A stretch of DNA of 60,983 nt from an uncultured Kangiella sp. (GTDB taxonomy: Bacteria; Pseudomonadota; Gammaproteobacteria; Enterobacterales; Kangiellaceae). Of this stretch, positions 36,342 to 45,708 are shown in pieces. The notes beneath the pieces are model-generated. The model worked only from the letters and a program-made list of their open reading frames with translations, had not been told where the DNA came from and searched no databases. Location of the stretch: the NCBI GenBank assembly GCA_950096615.1, contig CATNCP010000014.1, forward strand, positions 1 to 60,983, in the 5' to 3' direction. Numbering within the stretch: position 1 is the first letter of the stretch; every line of letters begins with the position of its first letter. A program made the translations under genes and the position numbers.

Positions 36342-38444
36342 ATGAAAAAACTGATTATAAGCTCAGTGTGCTTAGCAGTTTTAGCCGCTTGTAACTCTGA
36401 GAATCCTCAGAAAGATCAAGCTACTGAAACCGCCAAGGCACAAACAAGTGAGCAAACGGCTGTAAAAGCATCAGATAAACAAGAGTCTGAAGATAAAATC
36501 ATTTCGGGGATTGAGACCAAGTTCATTGATAAATCCGTTCGCCCACAGGACGATCTGTTCCGTCACGTAAATGGCAAATGGTTAAAAGAATTTGAAATTC
36601 CAGCAGACAAATCAAACTACGGCTCCTTTACTAAACTGGCTGAACAAGCGAAAAAAGACGTTCGAGCTATTATCGAAGAGGCTGCGCAAACGAAAGCCGC
36701 TGACGGAACCGAAGAGCAGCAAGTTGGCGATTTATTCGAAAGCTACATGAATACTGACAAGCTAGAAGAGTTAGGCACAACACCTCTACAACCTCAGCTT
36801 GACCGTATTAATGCGATTAAAGACTTGTCTGATTTGTCAGAATACCTTGCTTACGCACAAATGGTATCAACCTCGCCTTTCAGCACTTACGTTTATGTCG
36901 ACGCGAAAGAACCTGACACTTACATTACGCAAATGAACCAAAGTGGTTTAGGCCTTCCGAGTCGCGACTCATATTTAAAAGAAGACGAAAAAAGCCAAAA
37001 AGTGCGCGACCAATACGTTGAGCATGTTGCCAAAATGTTTGAACTAGCTGGTGTTGACGGTGGCGAAGAGAAAGCCGCAACTGTTATGGGGCTAGAAACG
37101 TCTATTGCACAAAAACATTGGCCAAAAGAGAAACTACGTAATCCAGTAGCTCGCTACAACAAAATGAGCTTTGCTGACTTACAAAATACGTTATCAAACC
37201 TAGACTGGGATCGCTGGCATAAAGAATCTATGTTAGGTGATATTGAGAACGTTATCATCGGCCAGCCGGACTATTTTGCTGCGCTCAATGATATGTTCAA
37301 AGAAGTACCTCTTGAAGATTGGAAAACTTACTTCAAATGGCATGCGATTACTAACAGCGCAAACTTCTTAAATGCTGAGATTGAAAAAGAAAACTTCCGC
37401 TTCTATCAGGGCGTGTTAAGTGGCGTTGAGGAACAAGAGCCTCGCTGGAAACGTGGCGTTAATGTGATTAACGGTACTTTAGGCGAAGTTGTTGGTAAAA
37501 TTTACGTCAAGAAGCATTTCAAACCAGAAGCTAAAGAGCGCATGGTTGAGCTAGTAGAAAACCTACGTCGTGCTTACGCTGAAGGTATTAAAGAGCTTGA
37601 GTGGATGAGTGAAGATACTAAAAAGCAAGCTCTTGATAAGCTTAGCAAGTTCACTCCAAAAATCGGCTATCCTGATAAGTGGAAAGATTACTCTGACTTA
37701 GTGATTAAAGATGATGATCTTTTTGGCAACATGACTCGCGCCGCTTTAATGCAAGTTAAGAAGAACCGTGAGAAATTGGGTCAACCTATCGATCGCACAG
37801 AGTGGTTCATGACGCCACAAACGGTTAACGCTTATTACAATCCGGTCATGAACGAAATCGTTTTCCCAGCAGCAATTTTACAACCTCCATTCTTTAATAT
37901 GGATGCTGATGACGCTGTGAACTATGGTGGTATCGGTGCTGTCATTGGCCACGAAATGGGCCATGGTTTCGATGACTCTGGTGCTCAGTATGACGGCGAC
38001 GGCAAACTGCGTAACTGGTGGACTGAAACTGACTTGAAGGAATTTGAGAAGCGTACCGATAAATTGGTTGCGCAATACAACAACTTCACCGTTCTAGATG
38101 GCGTTCACGTTAATGGCGAATTCACTCAAGGTGAGAATATTGGTGACTTAGGCGGTTTAACCATTGCTTATAAGGCTTACCAAATCTCTAAAGATGGTGA
38201 GAAGGCTCCGGTGATCGACGGTATGACTGGAGACCAGCGAGTATTCTACGGTTGGGCACAAGTATGGCGCCGCAAATACCGTGATGAAGAGCTTCGCAAG
38301 CGCATCGACACGGACCCACATTCGCCAAGCGAATTCCGTGCAAACGGTACTGTACGTAACATGCCTGAGTTCTATGAAGCATTTAACGTAGAGCCTACGG
38401 ACGAGATGTACTTAGCGCCAGAAAAGCGCGTGAAAATTTGGTAA
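36342..38444 (+). CDS. M13 (neprilysin/PepO) family metallopeptidase lipoprotein
   Basis: A 700-residue zinc endopeptidase anchored as a lipoprotein (signal MKKLIISSVCLAVLAAC with lipobox LAAC). The zinc site HEMGH is at 537-541, the third ligand Glu598 is in ENIGDLGG, and the substrate-binding NAYYNP motif lies before the active site. The N-terminal M13 domain starts near VRPQDDLFRHVNGKWLKE. It would cleave oligopeptides in the periplasm or outside the cell. It is monocistronic, with GGGTG before the ATG and a strong terminator after it. Confidence 0.96.
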   Translation: MKKLIISSVCLAVLAACNSENPQKDQATETAKAQTSEQTAVKASDKQESEDKIISGIETKFIDKSVRPQDDLFRHVNGKWLKEFEIPADKSNYGSFTKLAEQAKKDVRAIIEEAAQTKAADGTEEQQVGDLFESYMNTDKLEELGTTPLQPQLDRINAIKDLSDLSEYLAYAQMVSTSPFSTYVYVDAKEPDTYITQMNQSGLGLPSRDSYLKEDEKSQKVRDQYVEHVAKMFELAGVDGGEEKAATVMGLETSIAQKHWPKEKLRNPVARYNKMSFADLQNTLSNLDWDRWHKESMLGDIENVIIGQPDYFAALNDMFKEVPLEDWKTYFKWHAITNSANFLNAEIEKENFRFYQGVLSGVEEQEPRWKRGVNVINGTLGEVVGKIYVKKHFKPEAKERMVELVENLRRAYAEGIKELEWMSEDTKKQALDKLSKFTPKIGYPDKWKDYSDLVIKDDDLFGNMTRAALMQVKKNREKLGQPIDRTEWFMTPQTVNAYYNPVMNEIVFPAAILQPPFFNMDADDAVNYGGIGAVIGHEMGHGFDDSGAQYDGDGKLRNWWTETDLKEFEKRTDKLVAQYNNFTVLDGVHVNGEFTQGENIGDLGGLTIAYKAYQISKDGEKAPVIDGMTGDQRVFYGWAQVWRRKYRDEELRKRIDTDPHSPSEFRANGTVRNMPEFYEAFNVEPTDEMYLAPEKRVKIW

Positions 38445-38472
38445 TAAACTTACTGGTTTTCAATACGTCAAT

Positions 38473-38504
38473 AAAAAGCCAGAGCAAATGCTCTGGCTTT
38501 TTTT
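38473..38504 (+). terminator. Intrinsic terminator of the M13 peptidase gene
   Basis: Perfect stem GCCAGAGC-AAAT-GCTCTGGC (38478-38497) followed by eight Ts. Confidence 0.93.
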
Positions 38505-38550
38505 ATGTAAGCAACTTTCAATAAACGATGCACTAATAGCTATGCACCAT

Positions 38551-40845
38551 TTAGGCACTCAGCTTTTCACGGCTCTCTAGCGCAGCCTCTACGAGGTTTT
38601 TAAGCGCCGGTCTAACTTGCTCCCAATTTCTGGTTTTCAAGCCACAGTCAGGGTTTATCCATAGCTGATCGATAGGAATATGCTTTGCAGCTTGTTCAAT
38701 CAACTCGCTGACCTCTTCTTTCGAAGGGATACGTGGCGAGTGAATGTCATAAACGCCTGGACCAATTTCGTTAGGATATTTAAAGTCATTGAAAATACGC
38801 AGTAATTCCATATCTGAGCGAGATGACTCAATCGTAATCACATCCGCATCCAGTCGTGCAATGGAGTCTATGATTTCATTAAACTCGGAATAACACATGT
38901 GTGTGTGAATTTGAGTCGTATCAGCAACGCCTGCCGCCGATAATCTGAAAGCGTTCACTGACCACTCCAAATACTGCGGCTGCTCACTCTTTCGCAACGG
39001 TAATAACTCTCGAAATGCAGGTTCATCAATCTGAATCACATCAATGCCATTCTTTTCTAAGTCCAATACTTCATCGCGTAACGCTAATGCTATTTGATCT
39101 GCAATATCAGGTGCGGACAAGTCTTCACGCTCAAATGACCAAGCTAGGATAGTGGTCGGCCCGGTTAACATGCCTTTGACTTTTTTCTCAGACAGTGACT
39201 GAGCATATTTAGACCACTCAACGGTTATCGCTTGTTTACGTGAGACATCACCATAAATGATAGGCGGCTTAACGCAACGGCTACCGTAACTTTGTACCCA
39301 ACCAAACTGCGTAAAAGTAAAGCCGTTAAGCTGCTCACCAAAATACTCAACCATGTCGTTTCGCTCAGCTTCACCATGCACCAGCACGTCTAGACCTATC
39401 GCTTCTTGCTCGTGAATAGCTTGCTGGATCTCTTGCTGAATAGCTTGGGTATATTCCTGTTCATTAATATCTGCCGCTTTAAAAGCACGACGAGCCTGAC
39501 GAATCGTATCGGTTTGCGGAAATGAGCCAATTGTTGTCGTAGCCAACAGCGGGAAGTTGAAATGATTCCGCTGGGCTATTTTTCTCTGACTAAACTCAGA
39601 TTGTCTTTGGCGATCCTTGTCATTGATCTTGCTAACTCTATCTTGAACTTCTGAGTTATGCACTCGTTGAGAAGCTTGCTTTGACTTCACCGCTGCATCA
39701 CTAGCTTGTATGGCTTGTAACGCCGCTGCTTCGCCTTTATTGAGCGCTAAACTCAAGTTGGCGACTTCTTGCACCTTCTGTTCTGCGAAGGCAAGCCAAG
39801 CTCGCAGTTCACCATCAAGTTTCTGCTCACTGTCTAAATCCACTGGACTGTGCAGTAACGAACAGCTGGTCGCAACCCATAGATTGTCATCATAACGAGC
39901 TTTTAATGACTCAAGCACCTGCACACTCTGTCTCAAGTCATTGCGCCATACATTACGACCATTCACAATACCTACTGACAACACCTTAGATTTTGGCCAA
40001 TAATTCACAACCTCTGATAATGCTTCTACACCGCCACTCACGACATCCAGGTGTAAACCATCCACAGGAAGCTCTGCTACTCGGTCGAACTTATCAGCGA
40101 TATGACCAAAATAAGTAGTTAACAGTAATTTTACTTCTGCTTCTGAACCAAGCTCGGTATAGGCTTGAGTAATCGCATTCAGCCATTGGTCATCAAGGTC
40201 TAAAGCTAGTATTGGTTCCTCGATTTGCACCCACTCGACACCTTCCGCTTGCAAGTGAGTTAATAAGTGTTGGTAGGCTTTTACTAACTTTGGTAACAAG
40301 CCTAACTTATCAAACTCACTTTTATCGCGAGCCTTACCCAACCATAAATAACTTACCGGGCCAATGAGTTGCAGCTTGAGTTTCGTAGAGTGCTGTTTCG
40401 CCTGCTCTATTTGCGGTGCTAACAATTCTAGATTCAATGAAAATGCTTGGTCGGCTGTAAACTCTGGGACAATGTAATGATAATTGGTGTTAAACCATTT
40501 GGTCATTTCGCTAGGTTGTACCTGAGCCCCTTCAGGAGCAGAGCCGCGGGCAACTCGAAAATAATTATCCAGTAAATTGTCGGCTTTACCCTCCTCAAAC
40601 CGCTCTGGTACAACGCCTAGCAATATTGAAGTGTCCAGAACCTGATCATAAAAAGAAAAGTCGCCAACCGTTAGCCAGTCGATGCCCTTTTGTTGTGCTG
40701 ACTGCCAGTTGCTTTGGCGAATAGTTTGAGCAACTTGCTGCAATTCATTTTGTGAAATTTCTTTTCGCCAGTATTTCTCTAGCGCAAACTTAAGCTCTCG
40801 CTTGGTACCAATTCGTGGTAATCCTAGTATGTGTGACTGTGCCAT
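38551..40845 (-). CDS. metE: Cobalamin-independent methionine synthase
   Basis: Transfers methyl from 5-methyltetrahydropteroyl-tri-glutamate to homocysteine, the last step of methionine synthesis without B12. The 764-residue product (753 in E. coli) starts AQSHILGLPRIGTKRELKFALE. It carries the C-terminal zinc ligands in THMCYSEF (HxC) and NPDCGLKTR, and the catalytic-domain segment IQIDEPAFRE. I chose ATG 40845, with GAGGAT upstream, rather than the in-frame start at 40929, which lies inside the regulatory leader. A MetJ-type operator and hairpins precede it. Confidence 0.97.
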   Translation of the reverse strand: MAQSHILGLPRIGTKRELKFALEKYWRKEISQNELQQVAQTIRQSNWQSAQQKGIDWLTVGDFSFYDQVLDTSILLGVVPERFEEGKADNLLDNYFRVARGSAPEGAQVQPSEMTKWFNTNYHYIVPEFTADQAFSLNLELLAPQIEQAKQHSTKLKLQLIGPVSYLWLGKARDKSEFDKLGLLPKLVKAYQHLLTHLQAEGVEWVQIEEPILALDLDDQWLNAITQAYTELGSEAEVKLLLTTYFGHIADKFDRVAELPVDGLHLDVVSGGVEALSEVVNYWPKSKVLSVGIVNGRNVWRNDLRQSVQVLESLKARYDDNLWVATSCSLLHSPVDLDSEQKLDGELRAWLAFAEQKVQEVANLSLALNKGEAAALQAIQASDAAVKSKQASQRVHNSEVQDRVSKINDKDRQRQSEFSQRKIAQRNHFNFPLLATTTIGSFPQTDTIRQARRAFKAADINEQEYTQAIQQEIQQAIHEQEAIGLDVLVHGEAERNDMVEYFGEQLNGFTFTQFGWVQSYGSRCVKPPIIYGDVSRKQAITVEWSKYAQSLSEKKVKGMLTGPTTILAWSFEREDLSAPDIADQIALALRDEVLDLEKNGIDVIQIDEPAFRELLPLRKSEQPQYLEWSVNAFRLSAAGVADTTQIHTHMCYSEFNEIIDSIARLDADVITIESSRSDMELLRIFNDFKYPNEIGPGVYDIHSPRIPSKEEVSELIEQAAKHIPIDQLWINPDCGLKTRNWEQVRPALKNLVEAALESREKLSA

Positions 40846-40872
40846 TTTTCCATCCTCAACTTTATCCAGAAC

Positions 40873-40939
40873 AAAAAAGAGCCCGAAAGCTCTCTTTTGT
40901 ATTAGTAATACAATTGGAATAAACATCAAAAAGATGTTT
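40873..40939 (-). promoter_or_regulatory. metE leader with three hairpins, one terminator-like
   Basis: On the minus-strand transcript, in order: AAACATC-5-GATGTTT (40939-40921), TTGTATT-3-AATACAA (40913-40897), then a 10-bp stem with one GU pair (40898-40873) ending in a T run and placed about 28 nt before the ATG. The second and third hairpins share two bases. No promoter fits between the last hairpin and metE, so it must be transcribed with metE. Attenuation is an inference. Confidence 0.5.
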
Positions 40940-40955
40940 AGACGTCTAAATGGCT
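40932..40955 (-). promoter_or_regulatory. MetJ operator (three tandem met boxes)
   Basis: AGACGTCT (40940-40947) is the perfect met-box consensus. It is flanked by adjoining 8-mers AGATGTTT (6 of 8) and AAATGGCT (5 of 8). MetJ with S-adenosylmethionine binds tandem 8-bp boxes, and metE is a classical target. Confidence 0.85.
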
Positions 40956-40983
40956 ATTATCATTATTTATCGTATAAAAGCAA
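40956..40983 (-). promoter_or_regulatory. Candidate metE promoter
   Basis: TTGCTT (40983-40978) and GATAAT (40961-40956) with a 16-bp spacer. The start point would fall inside the met boxes, as expected for a MetJ-repressed promoter. Confidence 0.55.
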
Positions 40984-41044
40984 CCTTATTTGTAAACTAA
41001 TTTTGATCTGCCTTGGTAAACAATTAACCAGTACACATTGACCA

Positions 41045-42118
41045 TTATTCAGCCGAGTATGTCACTCTGTAAATCTTGCCGAAGCCATCATCAGAAATCA
41101 GTACAGAGCCATCCGGCATTTGAATAACATCATTCGGCCTGCCTTTAACTTCGCCATCAATAAGCCAGCCAGTCACGAAGTCATCTTGAGAGTTAACGCC
41201 TTCTCCATCTAAAGTAAGGTGAACGACTTTGTAGCCAACCTTAGTACTGCGATTCCAAGAGCCATGCTGAGTAACAAGCATGGTGTTTTGATACTTTTCA
41301 GGGAACATGTCGCCGGTATAGTAAAGCATTCCTAATGGTGCTACGTGTGCTTGGAACTCCCACTCTGGCTTAGTGAACTCTCGGTCACCTAGTTTTTCGC
41401 CGAATGCAGGATCCATAAAGTCATCACCATGAACGTATGGGAAGCCAAAGAACTCGCCTAACTCTGATACACGGTTCAGTTCGCAGGCAGGCTCATCATC
41501 ACCTAACCAGTCACGCCCATTATCAGTGAACCAAAGCTCCTTGGTTTGTGGATGCCAATCGAAGCCAACACTATTACGAACACCAGTCGCTACCACTTCC
41601 TTCTCAATCTTTTCGGCATCAACGTCTATGCGGATAATTACGCCATAGCCGTCGTCGTCACAAACGTTACAAGGTACTCCGATGGGAATATAGAGCTTAC
41701 CGTCAGGACCAAATTTAATGTATTTCCATCCATGATGACTGTCATCAGGCAAGTCGTCATACACGACCTCTGGCTCTTGAGGATCTTTATAATGCTTGTC
41801 GATATCTTTAAAGCGTAAGATTTTATCTACTTCCGCTACATATAGATCTCCATCACGATATGCCACACCGCTTGGCATGTAGAGATCTTCGATGATGGTA
41901 TACACTTTGTCAGCTTTAAAATCGTTATCGGTATCTTCAACCGCATACACCTTGCCCGCCTTGCGGGTGCCGACATAAACCACCCCTGAATCAGACAGCG
42001 CCATCTGTCTCGCTCCTTCAATCTCCGGCGCAAATAGTTCGATATTAAAGTTCTCAGGGACTTCAGCCGCCTGCAAGCTGCTTGCAAGCAATAAACCTAG
42101 CGCAGCAAAATATTTCAT
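41045..42118 (-). CDS. Secreted PQQ-dependent sugar (sorbosone/glucose) dehydrogenase-like protein
   Basis: A 357-residue exported beta-propeller protein. The signal peptide is MKYFAALGLLLASSLQAA. Blades include ARQMALSDSGVVYVGTRKAGKVYAV, GRPNDVIQMPDGSVLISDD and the PQQ-site-like segment GVRNSVGFDWHPQTKELWFTDNGRDWLGDDEPACELN. The family oxidises aldoses or sorbosone, but the real substrate is unknown. A CNVCD pair looks like a haem motif but lacks the His, so it is more likely a disulfide. ATG 42118 has GGAGAT upstream. Confidence 0.87.
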   Translation of the reverse strand: MKYFAALGLLLASSLQAAEVPENFNIELFAPEIEGARQMALSDSGVVYVGTRKAGKVYAVEDTDNDFKADKVYTIIEDLYMPSGVAYRDGDLYVAEVDKILRFKDIDKHYKDPQEPEVVYDDLPDDSHHGWKYIKFGPDGKLYIPIGVPCNVCDDDGYGVIIRIDVDAEKIEKEVVATGVRNSVGFDWHPQTKELWFTDNGRDWLGDDEPACELNRVSELGEFFGFPYVHGDDFMDPAFGEKLGDREFTKPEWEFQAHVAPLGMLYYTGDMFPEKYQNTMLVTQHGSWNRSTKVGYKVVHLTLDGEGVNSQDDFVTGWLIDGEVKGRPNDVIQMPDGSVLISDDGFGKIYRVTYSAE

Positions 42119-42211
42119 CAATCATCTCCACTAAACAATATTTCATACAGAATAAAACGTGTGCAACATAAATAGCAAATTCACTTACATAAAGTGACAA
42201 CACATCAGACA

Positions 42212-42236
42212 TAAAAAAAGCGACCCGAGGGTCGCT
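42212..42236 (-). terminator. Intrinsic terminator of the DPP-IV gene
   Basis: Stem GCGACCC/GGGTCGC (42220-42235), then seven Ts on the minus strand. Confidence 0.9.
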
Positions 42237-42253
42237 TAATTATCAGTAAAGGC

Positions 42254-44524
42254 TTACTTTAAATGCTCTTCAAAGTAATCAGTTATTGTATTAAACACGT
42301 GTGTCCGAGTTTTCTGACCCCAGATAGAATGCTTACTACCAGGATAGTTCATCATATCGAACGGCTTATTGGCATCCTGCAATGCTTTAAAAAGCTTAGT
42401 GCTGTTCGTGAACAAGACATTATCATCAGCCATGCCATGGATAATCATTAAATCACCTTTAAGACCACTCAAGTACGGGAACACATTACTTTGCTCGTAG
42501 CCTTCTTTATTATTGTCAGGATGATCCAAATAACGCTCAGTGTAATGAGTATCATACAAATACCAATCAGTTACTGGCGCCACGGAAACCCCTGCTTTAA
42601 AGACATCAGGCTCTTTAAACATACTCATAATCGTCATGTAGCCACCGTAAGACCAACCGAACATACCAATACGCTCAGCATCAACAAATGGCAACGTTTT
42701 CAAAAACTCAACGCCCTTAACCTGATCCGTTACCTCAACATCACCTAGCTTGCGGTAAATAGGATCTTCAAACTTCTTACCACGGTTCCACGAGCCACGA
42801 TTATCCAATGAGAAAATCACGAAACCGCGATCTGCCATCATATGGTGCCAGTAGGTATTACGAGCGCCCCACGTATTGGTCACTCGCTGAGCATGCGGCC
42901 CACCGTACACATCAACCACTACTGGATACTTCTTGCCCTTCTCCATGTTTGTTGGCTTGTATAGGCGATAATGCATAGTCTGTCCGTCTTCCGCTTCAAT
43001 CGTACCGAATTCAGGCTTAGCAGCATTTTGGTAATAACTAAAGTAAGGATGGCTACTGTCCAGCTTGTTTTCTTCAAGCCAAGTAACGAGTTCACCATCT
43101 GCTTTTCTTAAACTGACCTGTGGTGGCTGTTGAACCGATGAGAAGTAATCTACAAATAAAGACATGTTTTTAGAAAAGCTTACACTGTGGACGCCAGCAT
43201 CATCAGTAACTTTCGTTATGTCGCCTTCGCCGTTCATTGGAACCGAATACAGGTGTTGTTCAAGAGGGCTTTCTTTATTGGCATCAAAATAGACCAAACC
43301 TTTATCTTCATCAACGCCATAAAGCTTATCAACTACCCACTCACCGTCCGTCAGCTGGTTTATTAAGTTGCCTTTTAGGTCATACAAATACAGGTGACGG
43401 TAGCCGCTGCGCTCAGAACTCCAGACAAAAGCATTGTGACGCTTTAAGAAGTACAAATCCTTAGTTAGGTTAATCCAAGTATTTGATGTTTCGGTCAAGA
43501 TTTCATGTGATTTGCCTGTTTCTGCATCGGCGAACATCAATTTAAGGGTTTGCTGATCTCGGCTTTGACATTGGAATGACAGGCGGTTTGAATCTCTTAA
43601 CCACTTTACTCGTGGGATATAAATATCCGTTTCTTCACCAACCTCTTGTGGAGAAGTCTCGACCCACGTCGTTTTACCGCTCTCCAAGTCCAGCACAGCA
43701 AGCTTAATCAACACATTATCGGTGCCAGTGCTTGGGTATCGTTGCTCAAACACTTCAAAATCTTCAGCGTTAATCTCATAACGCTTCTCAATATTGACCG
43801 GGGACTCATCAACCTGCAAGTAGGCCACCTTTTTGCTGTTTGGCGACCACCAGTAGCCTGTTAAGCGTCCCATTTCTTCCTGCGCCACAAATTCAGCCAT
43901 ACCGTTTTTGATCGCGCCTTCGCCATCGGTGGTTAATTGACGCTCTTCACCGGTCTCAATATTAACCATGAAGATGTCTTGGTCACGGATAAAGGAAACA
44001 CTTTTGCCATCTGGGGAAAGTTTTACGTCTGTTTCGTAGGCATCTGTCTGAGTCAGTTGTTTGGTAGCATCGCTTCCCGACTTGGTTAAGTCATACACAA
44101 AAATATCGCCACCCAACGGGAATAATAAGGTTTCGCCATCATCGCCCCAGTAGTAGCTAATGATGCCTTTTGCGAACAAACGCATACGCTCGCGGCGAGC
44201 TTTTTCTTCTGCCGACAAATTTTCTTCACCCGGCATTAAATCCGCTGAATCAACCAGCATCCGAGACTGTTTGTCCGCAAGGTTGTATTCCCATAAATCG
44301 AGACGCTCTTGCTCGTCTTCTTTTCCTTTCAGGAAGGTTACTCGCTTACCATCAGGCGACAATTTAACGGAACGCGGCGCGGGCCCCGTCAGCGACGGAT
44401 CAGCGTAAATACGCTCAACCGTTAGCTTGCTATTATTAGAATCTTCGGCTGCTGCACTATTCATACCACTAGCTCCTGCAATGGCCAGTGCTGCGCAACC
44501 CAATAAGGACTTAACATAACTCAT
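42254..44524 (-). CDS. Dipeptidyl peptidase IV-like S9B serine peptidase
   Basis: A 756-residue exported peptidase that would release X-Pro or X-Ala dipeptides. The signal peptide ends near MNSAAA. An eight-bladed-type beta-propeller (about 40-480) contains RRERMRLFAKGIISYYW and MAEFVAQEEMGR, the latter holding the paired glutamates that bind the substrate N-terminus. The alpha/beta-hydrolase domain has nucleophile Ser625 in GWSYGGYM, Asp in GMADDNV and His in SKHSIWG. Its dipeptide products fit import by the POT transporter at 15.4 kb. It has its own terminator. Confidence 0.95.
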   Translation of the reverse strand: MSYVKSLLGCAALAIAGASGMNSAAAEDSNNSKLTVERIYADPSLTGPAPRSVKLSPDGKRVTFLKGKEDEQERLDLWEYNLADKQSRMLVDSADLMPGEENLSAEEKARRERMRLFAKGIISYYWGDDGETLLFPLGGDIFVYDLTKSGSDATKQLTQTDAYETDVKLSPDGKSVSFIRDQDIFMVNIETGEERQLTTDGEGAIKNGMAEFVAQEEMGRLTGYWWSPNSKKVAYLQVDESPVNIEKRYEINAEDFEVFEQRYPSTGTDNVLIKLAVLDLESGKTTWVETSPQEVGEETDIYIPRVKWLRDSNRLSFQCQSRDQQTLKLMFADAETGKSHEILTETSNTWINLTKDLYFLKRHNAFVWSSERSGYRHLYLYDLKGNLINQLTDGEWVVDKLYGVDEDKGLVYFDANKESPLEQHLYSVPMNGEGDITKVTDDAGVHSVSFSKNMSLFVDYFSSVQQPPQVSLRKADGELVTWLEENKLDSSHPYFSYYQNAAKPEFGTIEAEDGQTMHYRLYKPTNMEKGKKYPVVVDVYGGPHAQRVTNTWGARNTYWHHMMADRGFVIFSLDNRGSWNRGKKFEDPIYRKLGDVEVTDQVKGVEFLKTLPFVDAERIGMFGWSYGGYMTIMSMFKEPDVFKAGVSVAPVTDWYLYDTHYTERYLDHPDNNKEGYEQSNVFPYLSGLKGDLMIIHGMADDNVLFTNSTKLFKALQDANKPFDMMNYPGSKHSIWGQKTRTHVFNTITDYFEEHLK

Positions 44525-44689
44525 AACCCTATATTCCCCATAATTTTCAGATAAGGCATCATAGAATTTACCGCACTAACAATCAACGCTGATTCAGCCG
44601 GAATTTTTTCGACTTAAGTGCCGGTAATGGCTAGTTTCGACTAATGATTTATTACATAATGCGGACTTTATGTCAGTTCGAGAGTCACT

Positions 44690-45643
44690 ATGCATACTGT
44701 ATCCGGTCGCTGGCAATTGGGCCTTACCTTATCACTTACCACCGTCTTTCTGTGGGGCTTGCTCCCTATCGCTCTCAAGGGTGTTTTACTGCAAATGGAC
44801 GCAGTCACCGTAACTTGGTATCGCTTTGCTGTAGCAGCTATCTTCGTCTTTTTCTATATGGCGCTACGCAAAAGAATCCCTGACTTTAGAGCGATTAAAG
44901 GGCTTATTGGTATATTGATGCTGATAGCGATACTTGGGCTCTGCGCTAATTATGTTTTCTACTTATTTGGTGTAGACAAAATTACCCCAAGTAGTGCCCA
45001 GGTCATGATCCAAACTGCACCAATGTTTATGCTTTTGGGTGGTTTACTAGTCTTCAAAGAAAGCTTCAATAAATGGCAATGGCTTGGCTTTGCATCTTTT
45101 GTCATCGGCTTGGTTCTATTCTTCAATATGCGCTTTACAGAGATTTTAAGCAATCTTGATGGCGCCTATACCGTCGGTTTGTTTTGGATGTTGCTAGCGG
45201 CAATTACATGGGCCGCTTACGCCTTAGCACAAAAGCAATTATTAAACACCTTCACCTCGAACCAAATCATGTTCATCATCTATATCACCAGCACTATTAT
45301 TCTAGTGCCTTGGAGTGAACCGAGTCAGGTCGTATCGTTAAATGCTATTGGCTGGGCGCTACTGACCTTTTGCTGCTTAAACACCATAGTAGCGTACGGC
45401 GCTTTCGCTGAAGCTCTGGCTCATTGGGAAGCGTCACGCGTCAGCGCTATTTTAGCGTTGACGCCACTGGTAACTATTATGTCGATGAAAGTAGTTGCTT
45501 ACTTCTATCCAGACTACCTTCCGGATGAACCGATGAATGCCTTAAGCATCGTAGGTTCCATCATGGTCGTTCTTGGCTCAGCCACAACAGCTGTGGCCGG
45601 AAAGAAGAAATCAAAACTCATAAAGAAATCCCCATCACCTTAA
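44690..45643 (+). CDS. EamA/DMT-family transporter
   Basis: A 317-residue inner-membrane protein with about ten hydrophobic segments in two EamA repeats. The first contains FLWGLLPIALKGVLLQMDAVTVTWYRF, the second AAITWAAYALAQKQLL and EALAHWEASRVSAILALTPLVT. It belongs to the drug/metabolite transporter superfamily and probably exports a metabolite or amino acid that cannot be named. The C-terminus is basic (GKKKSKLIKKSPSP). GAGAG precedes ATG 44690. Confidence 0.9.
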   Translation: MHTVSGRWQLGLTLSLTTVFLWGLLPIALKGVLLQMDAVTVTWYRFAVAAIFVFFYMALRKRIPDFRAIKGLIGILMLIAILGLCANYVFYLFGVDKITPSSAQVMIQTAPMFMLLGGLLVFKESFNKWQWLGFASFVIGLVLFFNMRFTEILSNLDGAYTVGLFWMLLAAITWAAYALAQKQLLNTFTSNQIMFIIYITSTIILVPWSEPSQVVSLNAIGWALLTFCCLNTIVAYGAFAEALAHWEASRVSAILALTPLVTIMSMKVVAYFYPDYLPDEPMNALSIVGSIMVVLGSATTAVAGKKKSKLIKKSPSP

Positions 45644-45664
45644 ACCTTACCGCTACCCCAAAAC

Positions 45665-45692
45665 AAAAAAGGCTCCTAGAAAGGAGCCTTTT
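45665..45692. terminator. Bidirectional intrinsic terminator, EamA / lipoprotein
   Basis: Stem GGCTCC-TAGAAA-GGAGCC (45671-45688), A run on the left and T run on the right. Confidence 0.9.
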
Positions 45693-45708
45693 ACATCATC
45701 TTAAATCT

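Noticed and set aside
40846-40929. N-terminal extension of MetE
   Set aside because: It overlaps the hairpin leader and has no counterpart in MetE proteins.
41660-41675. Haem c motif in the sugar dehydrogenase (CNVCD)
   Set aside because: The required His after the second Cys is absent.
42263-44408. Several open frames antisense to the DPP-IV gene
   Set aside because: They lie wholly inside a well-supported gene on the other strand and show no recognisable protein features.
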